64,000 nt of DNA from Phytoseiulus persimilis (Eukaryota > Arthropoda > Arachnida > Mesostigmata > Phytoseiidae). Of this stretch, positions 34,201 through 48,600 are shown in pieces. Made by a program: the position numbers and the translations under genes. The stretch spans positions 15,686,001 to 15,750,000 of the forward strand of contig CM075103.1 of the NCBI GenBank assembly GCA_037576195.1. Reading direction: 5' to 3'. Position 1 is the first letter of the stretch, and the number at the start of each line of letters is the position of its first letter. Below the pieces are notes generated by a model, which worked only from the letters and a program-made list of their open reading frames with translations, was not told where the DNA came from and did no database searches.

Positions 34201-34671
34201 CCAATGGAAAGCGATCGAAGACGGAACCATTCTTTTCGAAACGGGGCTTCGCGTCATCTCTCACAGCCAGGGAAGCCATCAGCGAAACGATGGTCTAAAT
34301 ATATGCCTCGCAGACCGTGTGATCGGCGGGCTAAGCTCTTGTCAGTGGGTTTCGTCGACAGAATTCATTCGCAATATTTTCGAGGAAGGGGAGCCACCGA
34401 TTCGGTTGTTTATTGTCGAACCAATCACGGCTCAATCTTCACGACGCTCGCTTTCATTTGAGTTCCGATTTGCAGCGAATTCGAGCTCTCGCTTTCAGAA
34501 ACGATGCAGACCCGAAACAGAATACCTTGCGACTTGAGACTCGTCATCGGCGTCGGATTCATGGCTTCTGAGAACTTTACGCACCTTGTCAGATTCCGAT
34601 GTTTGAGATACTCGGGAGAACGGAAAGCGTGGGGAGAGACTTCAAATATTTGTTTCGTTACAGTTCGTGCA
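31242..34671. other. no gene recognised
   Basis: Open stretches of 70-170 codons occur (for example + 34025-34537 just upstream of ABHD18, + 31748-32032), without recognisable domains or a splice chain. The last few hundred bases must contain the ABHD18 promoter; no TATA box was identified. Confidence 0.3.
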
Positions 34672-37023
<2,352 letters not shown>

Positions 37024-39169
37024 CTGACGGAGACGCGTTGTGTTTGCCGGAATCCAATGATTTTCATGATTGGAGACCCGGACCCAGAGGAGCTGTCCGA
37101 TCCCGCTTCCTGCTGCAAATGTACATATTCGATCGGGTCCAACGGAGTGGTGCCAATATCGTTCGATATTGAGATCTTGAAACAGATGGAATCAGGATCA
37201 AACGTCAACGTGACCTTCTGATGAGAATTATATATTCATTTTCATAAGCAACTTTTTATCGGAAGGAGCCGCGTTCGTCTTTCCTGGGTGTCTTTATTTC
37301 TGTTACACCGTGCCGAATAAAAACTTGTTCAATTTCATAAACTGGTGCGGTGGTTTTCGTATCTGCCGTTTCATGGAAGATTCGCACAGCGGAGTACTGA
37401 GCTTGGGAAAATCTACGTCCCAACCGTTTCCGCATTTTTCTCGCGCATATCAGTGGACACAATATCCCCGTTGATACGGTACTAGATCCAAGGAAGCACT
37501 CTGAAGTTCTCGTATCGGTCGTTGATGGTAACCAGTGTGTCTCGCCGCGCTCCGTTGCGGAGAAGGGGAAGTGAAGCAAGAGCAAAGTCGAGAGACTAAC
37601 TCTCGAATGCTCCGCGAGTGGCCAAAATGATTGGATTCTTGCAGCGAATCCTTCGGAGTCTCTTGGACATCATGCGGACAGCGATATCTGCCCCGAATGG
37701 AGTAGTTTGAAAACACGCTGATATACTCGCGAATATTTCAAGGAAACCTTCCGATTCTCTCGATCGCCTGATGTCAGCGGTCCTGGGGGCTTGACTAGTA
37801 GCTCTGGATGTGGAAATTCCACTATTCCGCTCACGCAATTCATTCCTTGACTTTCGGCCCTTCATTCCAAATACAGTACGCGCATGCCTTATCCCGATTC
37901 CCGATACAGCAAGTGAGATGAACGGCGTAATTATACTGAGGGTCGAAATTGATGCAGCACGCCTCAATCTTAGACATTCGGAACGCTCTGCTCAGTGCAT
38001 TCGCACCCTCTTACTTCCGAGTCCTTCTCTTTTTTGTTCCTCTGTTCCGGAGGCGAGTAATCTCTCGTCCTATCCGCGCTTGTTCCCCCGTTGCTGAAGC
38101 TGAACTCTGCGTTCTTCGTGATCGCTCAACTTTCAGTCTTTCGCGCCGAAGTTCTTCCGGCTCTGCAGCCGAACTTCGCGCTCTCCGTTCTCGCGTGCCT
38201 CCCGACCTTGGCACCCTGTGCTCCTTTGTTTCTCCTGCTTAGTCACGAGGCACGCGATCGCGCGCATCGTCCAGCTTTGCTTGCCTCTCTTTTGAGCCGC
38301 TGATCAACATGCCGGCATTAGCACAACGATCCAATCAATCGCGTGGGGCTCATCAGGGACATACAAACAAACGGATACTCGATGTTCATACCTAGAAGCA
38401 TTCTCGGGAAATGAGGGACATGTCATCTGAGCCAGAGTTTCTATCGCGAATGCCTCGAGATCATTCTAATGGGGGAGCGACCTCCGGGTCAAAGATCCGC
38501 ACGGCTTCGGTGATTTCTCAAGAACGCGCACTTTTTGGTCGGAGCCCTGATATCAGATTCGGAAACAGCATCTGAGGAAGTCGGTTTCAATGCGAAAGTC
38601 AACATTCACAGTCCGCGGAGACGGGCATGATTCGGATCCGACGATCCAAATCCACTTGACGGCTAGGGAAAGCAAAACTCTGAGGAACATTTCCGTGGAA
38701 TCTGGATTCTTGCGTCGATTCCATTCGGGGAATCTCTTTAAGATGAGAAAAGAATCAACCACCGAAATATTCCGGTTACACTTGGAACAGATACTGGACA
38801 ACTCGACCACGTTTTTCAAAGGATGGACAGTTGTCAAACACCATCAGTAGCTCAATCGGTTCATTGATGAGTCTCGCGAGCATTTTCCCCCAACATTGAG
38901 GAGAAGTTGAAACTCGAGACATCACTTTCCAGACGAACGCATACTCGGATCAGCGAGCCATCAAGCGAATACATAATTGCGGTGACACGCTTCGGAAACT
39001 ACGGGCTGTTAGCTACAAGCTGAGCCTGGATCATGGTCGCCTGCTTTGGGAGATTCATCTCTTCCGTTTTGTTTTCGAGATCATGTCGAAGTCGACTTTG
39101 TCGAGTTTGTTGAAATAAGGTGTCGAAAAACGTGGAATGTCGACATCGAAATGCTGGAGGAGGTGGATC
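37024..39169. other. convergent intergenic region; no gene recognised
   Basis: Lies between the 3' ends of ABHD18 and lamin. An AATAAA at 37316-37321 (+) could end ABHD18. 37940-38300 is rich in C and T on + with open frames on both strands, likely compositional. 38553-38850 is open on both strands for about 90 codons, without recognisable domains. Confidence 0.35.
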
Positions 39170-39340
39170 CCACTAGACGCGACCCGCTGGATAACTGTTG
39201 TCCCCAGCTGTCACCGTTCCAGCAGCCGGATATCTCCTGCCGCCGTCGGGCATCGAACCCGCGCAAGATATCTCTCCACGCTTCCACAGCAGCGCGCCTA
39301 ACGCCCGGACTGCTCACGGTGATCCGTGTGAGACGAACTA
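39170..39340 (-). repeat. tRNA-derived SINE-like element
   Basis: On the minus strand the sequence reads GTGAGCAGTCCGGGCGTTAG, then GCGCGCTGCTGTGGAAGCG, about 20 bases more, then GCGGGTTCGATGCCCG. These resemble the A and B boxes of RNA polymerase III promoters at tRNA-like spacing with a serine- or leucine-type extra arm. The acceptor stem does not close (3' side CGACGGC has no proper partner), so it is a tRNA-derived repeat head and not a tRNA gene. The tail is undefined. Confidence 0.4.
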
Positions 39341-39542
39341 TGTGAGAGTCTGACAGGGGGTCAAAACGAACCCGAGTAATGAACAATGGGAGGGGGACCA
39401 TGAGCGTGGGTAAGCTTACACCGAACTCCCAGTGTACTTCGCATATCCTAGGAAAAAAAGAAGTTCCGGCTGGATCATATCCTCTCTTGACAGATCAAGC
39501 CTCCCTACTGAATTTGACTGATATGCGTTAAAATAAGTTACA

Positions 39543-39548
39543 TTTATT
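39543..39548 (-). terminator. poly(A) signal for lamin
   Basis: TTTATT on the + strand is AATAAA on the minus strand, 137 bp beyond the lamin stop codon. Confidence 0.5.
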
Positions 39549-39684
39549 TTAATTTGCGTGCAGCTCTGAAAGCTATCCACAAAAGTGCCTTCATCCTAAA
39601 CCTCGAAAGGACACAAAATTCACGAAATATTAAAGGACTCACAAATCGCGTCATAAGACAAAAATATAGAAGCCTCGCTCCCAT

Positions 39685-42210
39685 TCAAGAAATTGAACAG
39701 CTATGAGATTCCAACTCGTGCAGGAAACTCTTTGGATCCTGGAGCAATCTACGCGTGGTATTGCCACCTTGGGCGCGGAGACGAACTCGTGTTTCGCGTT
39801 TACTTATTGGATTCCCGAGTCGGTCGTACACCTTCGTTATAAGATCGACCTCGCCCGAATCGCACCACGGGAGAACGGTCTTGGGCATGACATAGTTCGT
39901 GGGCGACTGATGAGTCGCCTTGGCATCGGCGGACCATAAGACGACTCTGCATCTCGGTTTGATGATGAACGGCGAGGGGAACCGGTGGGTTACCTGAAAT
40001 CCGGTCCAAACGTTCACTCGTCAGAAAAGGGCGGCCCGATCCGAAGAGAGAATCTTGTGTCAGCGCGTTTTTTGCAAGGAACTGAGATTCAACGATCAGG
40101 TTTATACCTTATTGTTCCCGCACTGTTGCACGAGGTACCATCTGCTGATGTCGAGTGGCTCGTCGCCCTTGTTTTCCAGAATCACGAACTTTCCTCTGCG
40201 GACGTCGTGTTTCCCGATTTCCAGTGAGCGAGTGCGGCTTGTTGCAAAATCCTCCTTATCACTGAATCTCGAGGGGAGTGAAGTTATCAGATCAGCCTCC
40301 GCGCTGCCCTCAGCCGATCGGAAAGAGGCTTCGGATGCGGAGCTGGAAACTCCTGAGCTGTCGTCGCTCCCGTCGTACAGCCGAGATTCCTCCCGGTCCA
40401 CCAAACGCCTTGAAGCAGAGCGAACTCGGAATAAGTGATATTTGTCGACATGGCGAGTTTCTTCAGTCTGAATCGATCGATCGATCTTCAACTCACCTGT
40501 AGACATCGAGCTCCTTCTGCGTTTCGTCACCTGTTTGAATGAGAGACTGCAGGGCTCCAAGAGCGGCTTCAAGCTCTTCGTTGGTCTGCTGCAGCTCATT
40601 CTCCTTCCGCGTCAGATTCTCTCTCGAACGATTCAATATTTCTTGCATCAGATTAGTCTTCCGCTCGGACCTGAACCTCTCGTGCTCGAGTTCGTCGGTA
40701 ACGGATTGGAGGTGTTCTTCCAGTAGATTAACCTGCTCCTGAGCTACCTGAGACGACCTCCTGGAGGAGGACGTACATCGATCGGTCCGGGTCAGCGTTT
40801 GCTCTCTCTCATCGCCGGAAGCTTGAGCAAGGAGCTTCTCGTGGTTGTTTTGGACTGAGCCTCCGTTCTGAAGGGCCTCTATCGATCTCGAGATGAAACC
40901 ATCGAGCCCCTTGCGGAGTTCTTGTTTTTGACGATCAAGCCGTGCTTTCAACCTCCGATTCTCTTGCTGAACTGGGGAAGATACAGGCGAAAATTGAGAA
41001 ATCTCGTCAGACCGAATATGTCAGACAGGAGCAGGACCACTACTAGGTAGCGTACCGAAGATCGCTGGCCCCGAGTGTCCTGGAAGTAATACCAAACGGA
41101 GAAACCTCTCTGAGTCCCCAGACACCCGAAAGCAGAGGAGAGAGTTTTAGAGGGTGCAAGCCCCTCACTGGCCAGGAATGCGCCAGGATTCCTGGTGCGT
41201 GCGACAGGAATTTCTCTCTCCTCTATGAACATCAAAAAAAAAGGAGACAGGAGCGGAAGGTTCATTATGGACACTGAAAACTTTTGTTCCGGCAGAACTT
41301 CGGCCGGAAACTCGGACTTCGCCGCCGAGCGGTGTTTCATCGATAGATGCCTGTGCTACATGAGTTGGAGCCGAGAACTTACTCAAGTGGCTCATGATCC
41401 GATCCGGTTCGTGATCGATCGAACGAATGAGAGCTCGATCGGTTAATCCAGTCCGTTGGATTTTACCCTTGAGTTTTTCATTTTCATCTTTCAGTTGTCG
41501 CAGTTCAAAGTTGGCTTCAGCATTCAAGAATCTCAGCTCGGCGTTATTTTGCATCAGCTCCTCGTTCTTCCGATTCAGAGAATTCATGGCGCGCCGGAGA
41601 GTGTCTATGCTATTGAAAGGAAATTTGTCAAGTCCTGATACTCGCAGCGGGACTGCTCAGAGTTCCTGAAAAATTTCCCGTCGGATCGAAACCATGGTAT
41701 CGGGCGAAAAACTCACCGAATATCGTAAAGTTCCAATGAGTTCCGGAAACTTTGTGTTTTCTTCTCTTCAAGCTCCTCGATTTCAAATGAGTTCTGGCCG
41801 GAGGAATCAGCGGCAGGAGCTCGGTTGCCTGATTTGCGTGCAGACCCTCGATTTCGCAGGAGAGAGTTCTCTCTTGCAACGGGGAAAGATCGATGCCGTC
41901 CCTGGTGGCGACTCCTGTAGTCCACATCGTTCGCAAACCTCAAGAAACGAGCGAGTCTGGAGGATTGACCAAGGAGAATCAGTGATCCCGCATACCGAGC
42001 TCACTGGATTAGAATCCGAAGGAAGTCGAGGACAAGCTCCTGAACTCAGAACAGCTCTTCCACATACCTCTCATTCAAACAAGCTAATTGCTGTTGTCGC
42101 CTAACGGCCGCTTCCAGATACACATGCCACCCGGGCTTGTTGTTTTGAAACGTATCGGCAGTGAATTCTCCGACGCCAGAAGTGCGTTCCGGCTTCTCGT
42201 CACGGTCCAT
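39685..42210 (-). CDS. nuclear lamin (intermediate filament) with CaaX box
   Basis: Complete 564-residue lamin, the filament protein under the inner nuclear membrane. Exons (minus): 42210-42068, 41956-41717, 41609-41383, 40971-40497, 40408-40108, 39993-39685; phases 2, 2, 1, 2, 0 all agree. Seen: start of coil 1A (LNERLARFLRF, residues about 46-56); heptad coiled coil in exons 3 and 4; rod end VYRRLVDREESRL (about 360-372), matching the YRKLLEGEE consensus; Ser/Asp-rich linker; lamin-tail Ig fold from about 420 (RRGKFVILENK, ISRWYLVQQ, then THRFPSPFIIKPRCRVVLWS); terminal CSIS, a CaaX box for farnesylation. Odd points: residues about 62-105, where coil 1 should run on, are Arg/Ser/Gly-rich and break the heptads, and no KKRK-type nuclear signal is seen between rod and tail. 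The first exon (MDRDEKPERTSG) is the least certain. A poly(A) signal lies at 39543. Confidence 0.88.
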
Positions 42211-45200
42211 ATTTCCCGGAATCCGAATTCCGTATCAGGCTAGGAGAACGGAAAACGGCTCAGCTAAAGATCCAGCCCGGCGTCCGATGATGCCCACGAG
42301 TTGTTCACGACGGTCGCTACGATTTTCGAACGTCCAACACGCTTGTCGATTTCGCGCACGTTTTCTTCGAAATTCGAAAGAATGTCCCTCGATGGCGACC
42401 TGTGATTCTCGAGCCACAGAACTGAATGTCGGACCTGTTTCTAGCGTTGATGGTCCGTGAACTCAGGAAGACTGGGAGATATTGGAGCCTGTCGCGGATA
42501 GAAGCTCTCCGAAACTCTTCTCTGATTGCGCAGCCTCTCAGATCTGGAATAAGATGGTTCGATGGTCACCTTCGAACGGGCCTCAAACTGCTTCCAGACC
42601 GATGCGAATGATAATCTTGAGATTCGCACATCTAAGCGCGTCCTGGAAAAAACTTCAGGACGATTCAAACGAGCTCAGGGGCAGGAGCGACGCATCTTGT
42701 CTCACTTCGTAGAGCCCTTGTGGCGGCTGGAAGCGATCGTGTACGGCTATGGCCTCGAAATCGCCCACTTTGGAATCACAGGTGCTCCAGAGGCAATCTA
42801 GAGAAGTTGGAATCGGGACTTGAGTCGCCGTTAATGAATGATGCGCCAGATAGGGAATCTTTTCTCAACCAGCAGAGTCTCTGGTGTCCTGCTGATGAGT
42901 CATTTGGCGAGTGGAAACCTTCCAGCACCGAATACTGGATGAAACGAATACTGGGAAGAGGACTGGAGATGCGTCAAATGCAACTTTGGAGCCATGTATA
43001 AATAGCCTGATTCCTTTTGACGACTACCTTTGGGAAACCAGGGCTTAGGAGAGGGCGGATCGAGGACCGTCAATAACCTCCAGCTCGCGGGGACGGATGT
43101 CGCCATCAAGCAGCCACGAACGAGACAAATATCATGAGCAAGAAGAGCAGGGAGAGTTTCTGACAGAAGATGACAAGGCTTTTCACCTCGGAAAGGTCCT
43201 CAGGATCCAGTAGTCGGAAACTCCGAATTTTTACCTCAGGATCCGTGAGCATGGCAAACGACAGTTTTTGAGTGAAGTCGAAGTGGTCAAAGCGACCCGG
43301 CAACTTCGTAGTCGGCTAGTTTGGACCAGTCTGAGATATTTCTGGCATCGGAAAATCTCCCGAACCCGGCTTGCCTGAGGAGCACAAGGCGGAACTGCAA
43401 AAAGCGCTCAATCTTGTCAAGGGGGAAACCATCGACGTAGAGGTCGAAACGATCGTTCGCACTTCTTGCAGACCCCGAGTTGGAATTCTGGGGTTGCCGG
43501 TCGTTTCAGTAGCATTTTTACCCGCGTCGAGCCTCACACTTCCGGATTCGATCTGTAGAAGTTTCCCGAATCGATGCCGGGCTGTGACGGGAATATCGTC
43601 GCAGTTCATTGAACGAATCCCATTGACAGTTGTAACTGTTGTGACTCGCGTAATTCATGGTGAGACAGATCGAGAAATCACGTTTGTCTTGCCAGGCTTG
43701 GGAATTCAGAAAATTGATACGGGTCTCTATCAGTTCTAGGATGGGAATACACTCTATCTCTAGGAGTCTCGAGTCACTGACATGAATGAGAAGAAATACG
43801 ATCGGTCTTGCCGTCTACTGCAACGCATTGTCCAGCATGTGCCGGTTTCTCAAAATTCCGTCTCCAATTCATCACTCCTTTGAAGAATGGTCGGATTCGG
43901 GTTTTCTTTCGGAAGAAAAGAACAGATCACGCGCCATCCTATAGGCTAGCCATCGCATGAGTGATCCGAATCCAGTAACAAAGCCCGACAGCCAAAACGC
44001 AGCAAGGAAGCTGAGATCTCAGTCCGGGTGAGTCGAGGTCGGAAATCCCCTATCTGTCAACCGTTCCCTCGAATTCGCTCTAGTTGTCTGCGACATCGTT
44101 TTTCCGCATTTCCATGGTTTTCCGACTGTTCTCAGCTCCAATGTTACCTAGCTCCACGAAAATTTAAGAGAAAGTGGACTAATGACAGGACTATTTCGGG
44201 TCGTTTTCGTGTGATTCGAAGTCAGAGTCTCTGAGCTGGAGGAGATCAAACGTCAGCTTACACACCGCCCGAGCGGCGACCGTGAAGCTCCCCCTCTGAG
44301 ACTGACTCTTCCGATATTCTTTAGCTCAGAGACTGTGGCTCCAAACCACACGAAATTCGTTGCCAGTCATAGTCTCGTCATCGGCCGACACCCTCTCAAA
44401 TGTTCGTGGATTGAGCTCAACTCGGAGCGGAGGATAGGCGAAGGAAGCGATTTGACAGAAGAAATCGAGCAAGCTCGAAGGAACGGTTGACAGATTCGGA
44501 ATTTAGGACCTCTATTACCTCCAACCCAGGCTTGCGCGCTGCACTTCAATTTTTTGCCGGGCTCTGTTATTTCCCTTCATGGAATGAGAAAAATGAGGAA
44601 GAGTGAAATATTCTCGGTTTCATTTTACCACCTGGTGTCGGAGTCGAAGTATGAAATCAGCTTCTTGTTAGATATTAATCTCGTTGCGATCCTCGCTGTC
44701 AAGAAAGCTCGGGCTGAAGTGATATCGACGATCTAGTGGGCCTCCACCATATTCAGTTGGACCCGATTTTCGTCATTCGAGCCCGAATTTCTTGATTCGA
44801 GCCTCCGCTCACCCAACACAAACTTCGACGACTGAGTCCTGACACAATAATCTGAACACGATCGACAACACTAGGGACGGAAATCACAATTATCTCTCGG
44901 GAACTCTCCTCCTATTTCCGTCTTCTCTCACGGAAAGCTCAGCGAGGAGCTGATGTCACGTCTCATGCCTCCTTTTCCATGGAGGAGTGGGCGCTTGATG
45001 GCATTTCGAGAGCGACTGTCTCCTCGAGCTCCCCCAGAGTTCGTGGAAACGAGTGAAAGTATTCTTACCCAGACACTGGAGTTTTTCCCTTCGTGCCAAC
45101 TCCCGCTCAATTCCTTGGTCGTTTTCATCCTGGACATTCCAGACGCGAGCGAACGCGAACGTAGCCCCCAATTCATCGAGCTTCAGCTCGTACGTCACGT

Positions 45201-45929
45201 CGTCGTCTCATTGCTTGGCTTGAAGCGGGTGGTACGCCGTGGTAACTCTGGGAGGCCGTGAATTCGACCCATAGCCCACAGCACGAGTAATCTGAAATGA
45301 GGCTGAAAAAAACTTCGAAATCCAGCTTGCTCACGGGCGGGCAACCTGTTGAGTTTTGGGATGACGTCAATCGGAGCCCTGGAAATCCTGAACGAACGCC
45401 TTCAGCGCCATCTAATTCTGTGGTGCTTTTTCCGATGATTTTCAGCGGAATTCAGTCAGAAATCTACGCCGACTCCCCCCTGCGACATCATCCAAGGTTT
45501 TGACGTCGACCGATGCGTTTTGACGAGCTTGCGTGCGCAGCGCGAGGCATGAGCGAGGTACTAAAAGATCACGGCGGAACGGCCCCTTGAACCAGGTCTA
45601 GCATAGTGTTGGACAAAGTTCCTGCGGGAACTCCCCCCGAATTCACCAAAGTACACACAGGTCAGGGTGATTCTCGATGACCTGAATGAAATTATTTCCA
45701 CTCCTTCCCGAAGCCGGCGACAGAACTTAGGATCCGCACCCCCAAATAAAGAAGTCGAAGCGACGACACTATCCGCGTAGTCTGTAGGCAGCTCGGCGAG
45801 GTCGTAGGATGTGGTACTTTTAGTGAGCCTCCAAGTGGCACGGACATGTTTCCTAGGGAGGATTGCTTAGACAGATAGCACCTCTAGACAACCTTCGAGT
45901 TGCCGCTCACGTATTTTGCCCCTCACAAT
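42211..45929. other. no firm gene; several exon-like stretches on minus strand
   Basis: Upstream of lamin. Minus-strand pieces at 43320-43480 (FDLYVDGFPLDKIERFLQF) and 45075-45200 (VTYELKLDELGATFAF, ending at a GTAAGA donor) look like exons, and the first is opposed by a 122-codon + frame at 43371-43739. I could not connect them or name a family. Bases 45561-45929 show nothing. Confidence 0.25.
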
Positions 45930-46125
45930 CATTTTTTAGACATAATTTTCCGTAGTACGGAGTACGGCAATTGAATTTCCTCACCGGCCCAGTACGGCAA
46001 TTCAATTTCCGTACTTCCTGGTACGGAAATTCATTTTCGCCGTCCCGGTACGGAAAATGAATTGCCGTACTGGGCCGGTACGGAAATTCAATTGCCGTAC
46101 TCCGTACTACGGAATATGATGTCTA
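45930..46125. mobile_element. fold-back (hairpin) element with possible 8-bp target duplication
   Basis: Two arms of about 77 bp are reverse complements with about five mismatches. Both begin TAGACAT, then CCGTAGTACGGAGTACGGCA and ATTGAATTTCC, and meet across a roughly 30-base centre near 46030. The internal word GTACGG with AATTSAATTT recurs, so arms are themselves nested palindromes. CTCACAAT occurs at 45922-45929 and at 46126-46133, immediately after the right end, and fits an 8-bp target duplication if seven extra bases (CATTTTT) at the left end belong to the element. No coding capacity. It looks like a non-autonomous fold-back or MITE-type element. Confidence 0.75.
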
Positions 46126-46133
46126 CTCACAAT

Positions 46134-48075
46134 GCTAATCACACGAGCGAATGATGAAGGTGATCAGGCTATAAAACTGCTGCTCTTCGGCGTTAATTAT
46201 TCCGAAAGCTCCCTCCGTGATGGATATGTTGATGAAACGAGCCGTCGAACAAATGCAGCCTCCACGTACACTTTTAGGGAGTTCGTAGGGCTTCAAATGG
46301 CGAATGCGGAAATCAGACGACGCTCTCCCACCCGAGGATCGAAACGTTCATGGTGCTTCCGCCAGCCGTGAGAGTGGGATGATTCTGTCGCGTTATATCC
46401 CGGCTGAATCGACTTCATTTCTCCCTCATCCGTTCAGGACGAAATACAGAAGCAGAAGGAACTCCGAATTGCTGACGAAGACCGTACCGACGACCAATCA
46501 ATGAAACACTTTCGCTCGAAAGCATGATGCGAGTGAACGATTCCTAGATGGGGATATTATGCAGATTGTTCACCGCTTCATCTTGATGGGAATTAAGAGT
46601 CGATTGGCAGCGCTCAATGTCGGTAGAACAATATTCGGTTTATTGGTTTTACAGAAGTGGTGAGCGACTCATTTTTTCCCATCCGGAAACTTCTGAAAGA
46701 AGCCGAAAAAACTGTCCCGGAGAAGCTCAACGATCTCAATCATTGTCAATCCCTCCCCGAGAGGACTGCACGATCCCTGAGCTTGACGACGGGCACTACC
46801 AAGAACGGCCAAAGGCTAGAGGGGGGTGGGGGGCTTCGACCCTGTGCCCTCATCAGAATAGGGAGCGAGGAAAACATGAGACTCCAAGAGGGTGGGCGAT
46901 TGCGTGGGAGTTTTCGTCTGGACTCGTCAATGAGCCGGATCCCCTCGCTGATTTTCGTATTTTTCTCAAAAAAAAAACCGATAGCCAGCGCTGGAATATA
47001 ATCGCTCGGAATCGGTGGCGAGAATCTCGAGATAATTGCACGTACACTCATCATCGTACGTGCACAATCCGCGACGCACGATAGACACTATCGAACACGG
47101 CTGTCCTCACCGAACTAATGAATCGGCTTCCACTCTCTACTCTTTCTCTTCTCCGCCAGCTCCCTCTCGAAAGCCGAGCGCTAGTCTCGTGTGTTATCGA
47201 CCATTCCCTAACGCATTGTTCGGTGCCAATATGGCGATTAATCGAGGGAGTTTTGTTACTGTTTTATAGCCCATGCTCCGTAGCTCTCTCGCCCGTACAA
47301 CATGCTCTCCGCTCACCGGCCAGCAGTCCTCGCCATCACCAAAACCACGACCAGCAGCGGCGGCAGCAGCAGCAGCAAGCGGCCGCACGCACGAATACAG
47401 GCGCGGAGCCGACATTCGTATGGGATGAGTGGGGTCTGAAAGCCGGCAGACAGGCACCGCCTCGCCGTTTGGCTCCACCTTCTCGAAGCCCCGATAAGAT
47501 CGCGATCTCAATCTCGAAGTCCAATCCATCGAAGGCCCATCTGTCGGTAGGCTCCGCATTGCGCCTCGGGTTAGAACTCGGAACGGAGGGAACCACCAAG
47601 CTAGCAGAGCCAGTGAGAAGTAATTGGCGAAAAATTGCGCTACCTCCATAGAACTCGATGCTTAACAGCTCTTGCCGAATCGACGAAGCACAGGAAGAGG
47701 CCCTCCAGTGTCGCTATTCTTCTTCCTCCATTCGGGACTTTGTCGTTTCGAATTGACAGCTCTTCTCTTTAGGCCCACCAAATAGGTCACCGAATAATGT
47801 ACGTGCTGCGCACGGTCGGGAGATCAGCTCCGTACTAGCTGTCCATCTATCATCGCAGCGGAGATTCCCGAAGATGATCCCAAAAAGCGAAATACGGAGA
47901 TTCAGGCATCCGCCGAAACGGCGGGGATATCGCGACCAGGGAAGACTGCGAGGAAAAGTCGATCGTGTTGCGGATCGATGGAAGGGTAAGACCTGGCAGC
48001 TCGAGGGAAAACTGGTGAATTATTGAAGCTACTGCCCTGACAGAGCCTCTAGACAGAGCACACGGCTGCCATTAA
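46134..48075. other. no gene recognised; CAG-rich patch near 47355-47390
   Basis: 46617-47084 and 47118-47651 are open on + (155 and 177 codons) with no recognisable domain. Around 47355-47390 there is a (CAG/CGG)-rich patch read as poly-Gln on one frame, with open frames on both strands, which suggests composition more than coding. Confidence 0.25.
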
Positions 48076-48600
48076 AGTCGTTGTGTTTGTCTGAGTTTCG
48101 AGTGCCTTGTTGGAACTTTGATGAGGAACGATTTTGGGCGTGACACGAGTCCGGGAATGAGACCTTCTGATGCAAAAAGGCTGTCGGCAATTCATCAGCC
48201 CTCGTCGGATGAGATCCCGCCCGATATGGACTCGGACAACTCGTTGCCTTCGATCGGTCGCCGCCGGAGTTCTCGAGTGTCAAGTGTCCTGGCAACTGCA
48301 ACACGGCGCCAACGAGGCCCTATAATATGGAAACTCTGAGAAATTCAAGCTTCGCAGCAGGATCTTTCTCTCGTCGAGAGGGATTGGTCTTCACGAATCG
48401 AATCGAAACGATTCCTATCTCGGGAAAATGACCGCAGCGTCTCGGAGAAAATGAGCCGCGTGGAGACGTGTGAAGGGGAAAGTGTCGAAGATTTCGTGCA
48501 AGGAGGGCTTTTGAGAATCGAATCAAGACGCGAGTTGAGATTCCACACGCAGCGCCCCAGGAGTCCCAGACCTATGCACGGAGTCCCAGGCTCCACGTGA
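48076..48600 (+). pseudogene. long open stretch with one in-frame TGA, unknown
   Basis: The + frame is open for 175 codons except for a TGA at 48337-48339. The content is charged and Ser/Arg-rich (MRNDFGRDTSPGMRPSDAK, GRRRSSRVSSVLA, then SRENDRSVSEKMSRVETCEG, ELRFHTQRPRSP), which looks like disordered protein with basophilic phosphorylation sites. A good acceptor (TTCGCAG at 48351-48357) precedes the second half in the same frame, so the stop could be intronic if a donor exists upstream; none is obvious. I recognise no family. It could be two exons, a decayed gene or chance. Confidence 0.25.

Noticed and set aside
39240-39320. tRNA gene
   Set aside because: B box and an A-box-like motif are present but the acceptor and T stems do not pair properly.
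40409-40496. Nuclear signal TKRRRSS in lamin
   Set aside because: It is seen only in a frame that runs through exon 4 out of phase, so it is not in the spliced product.
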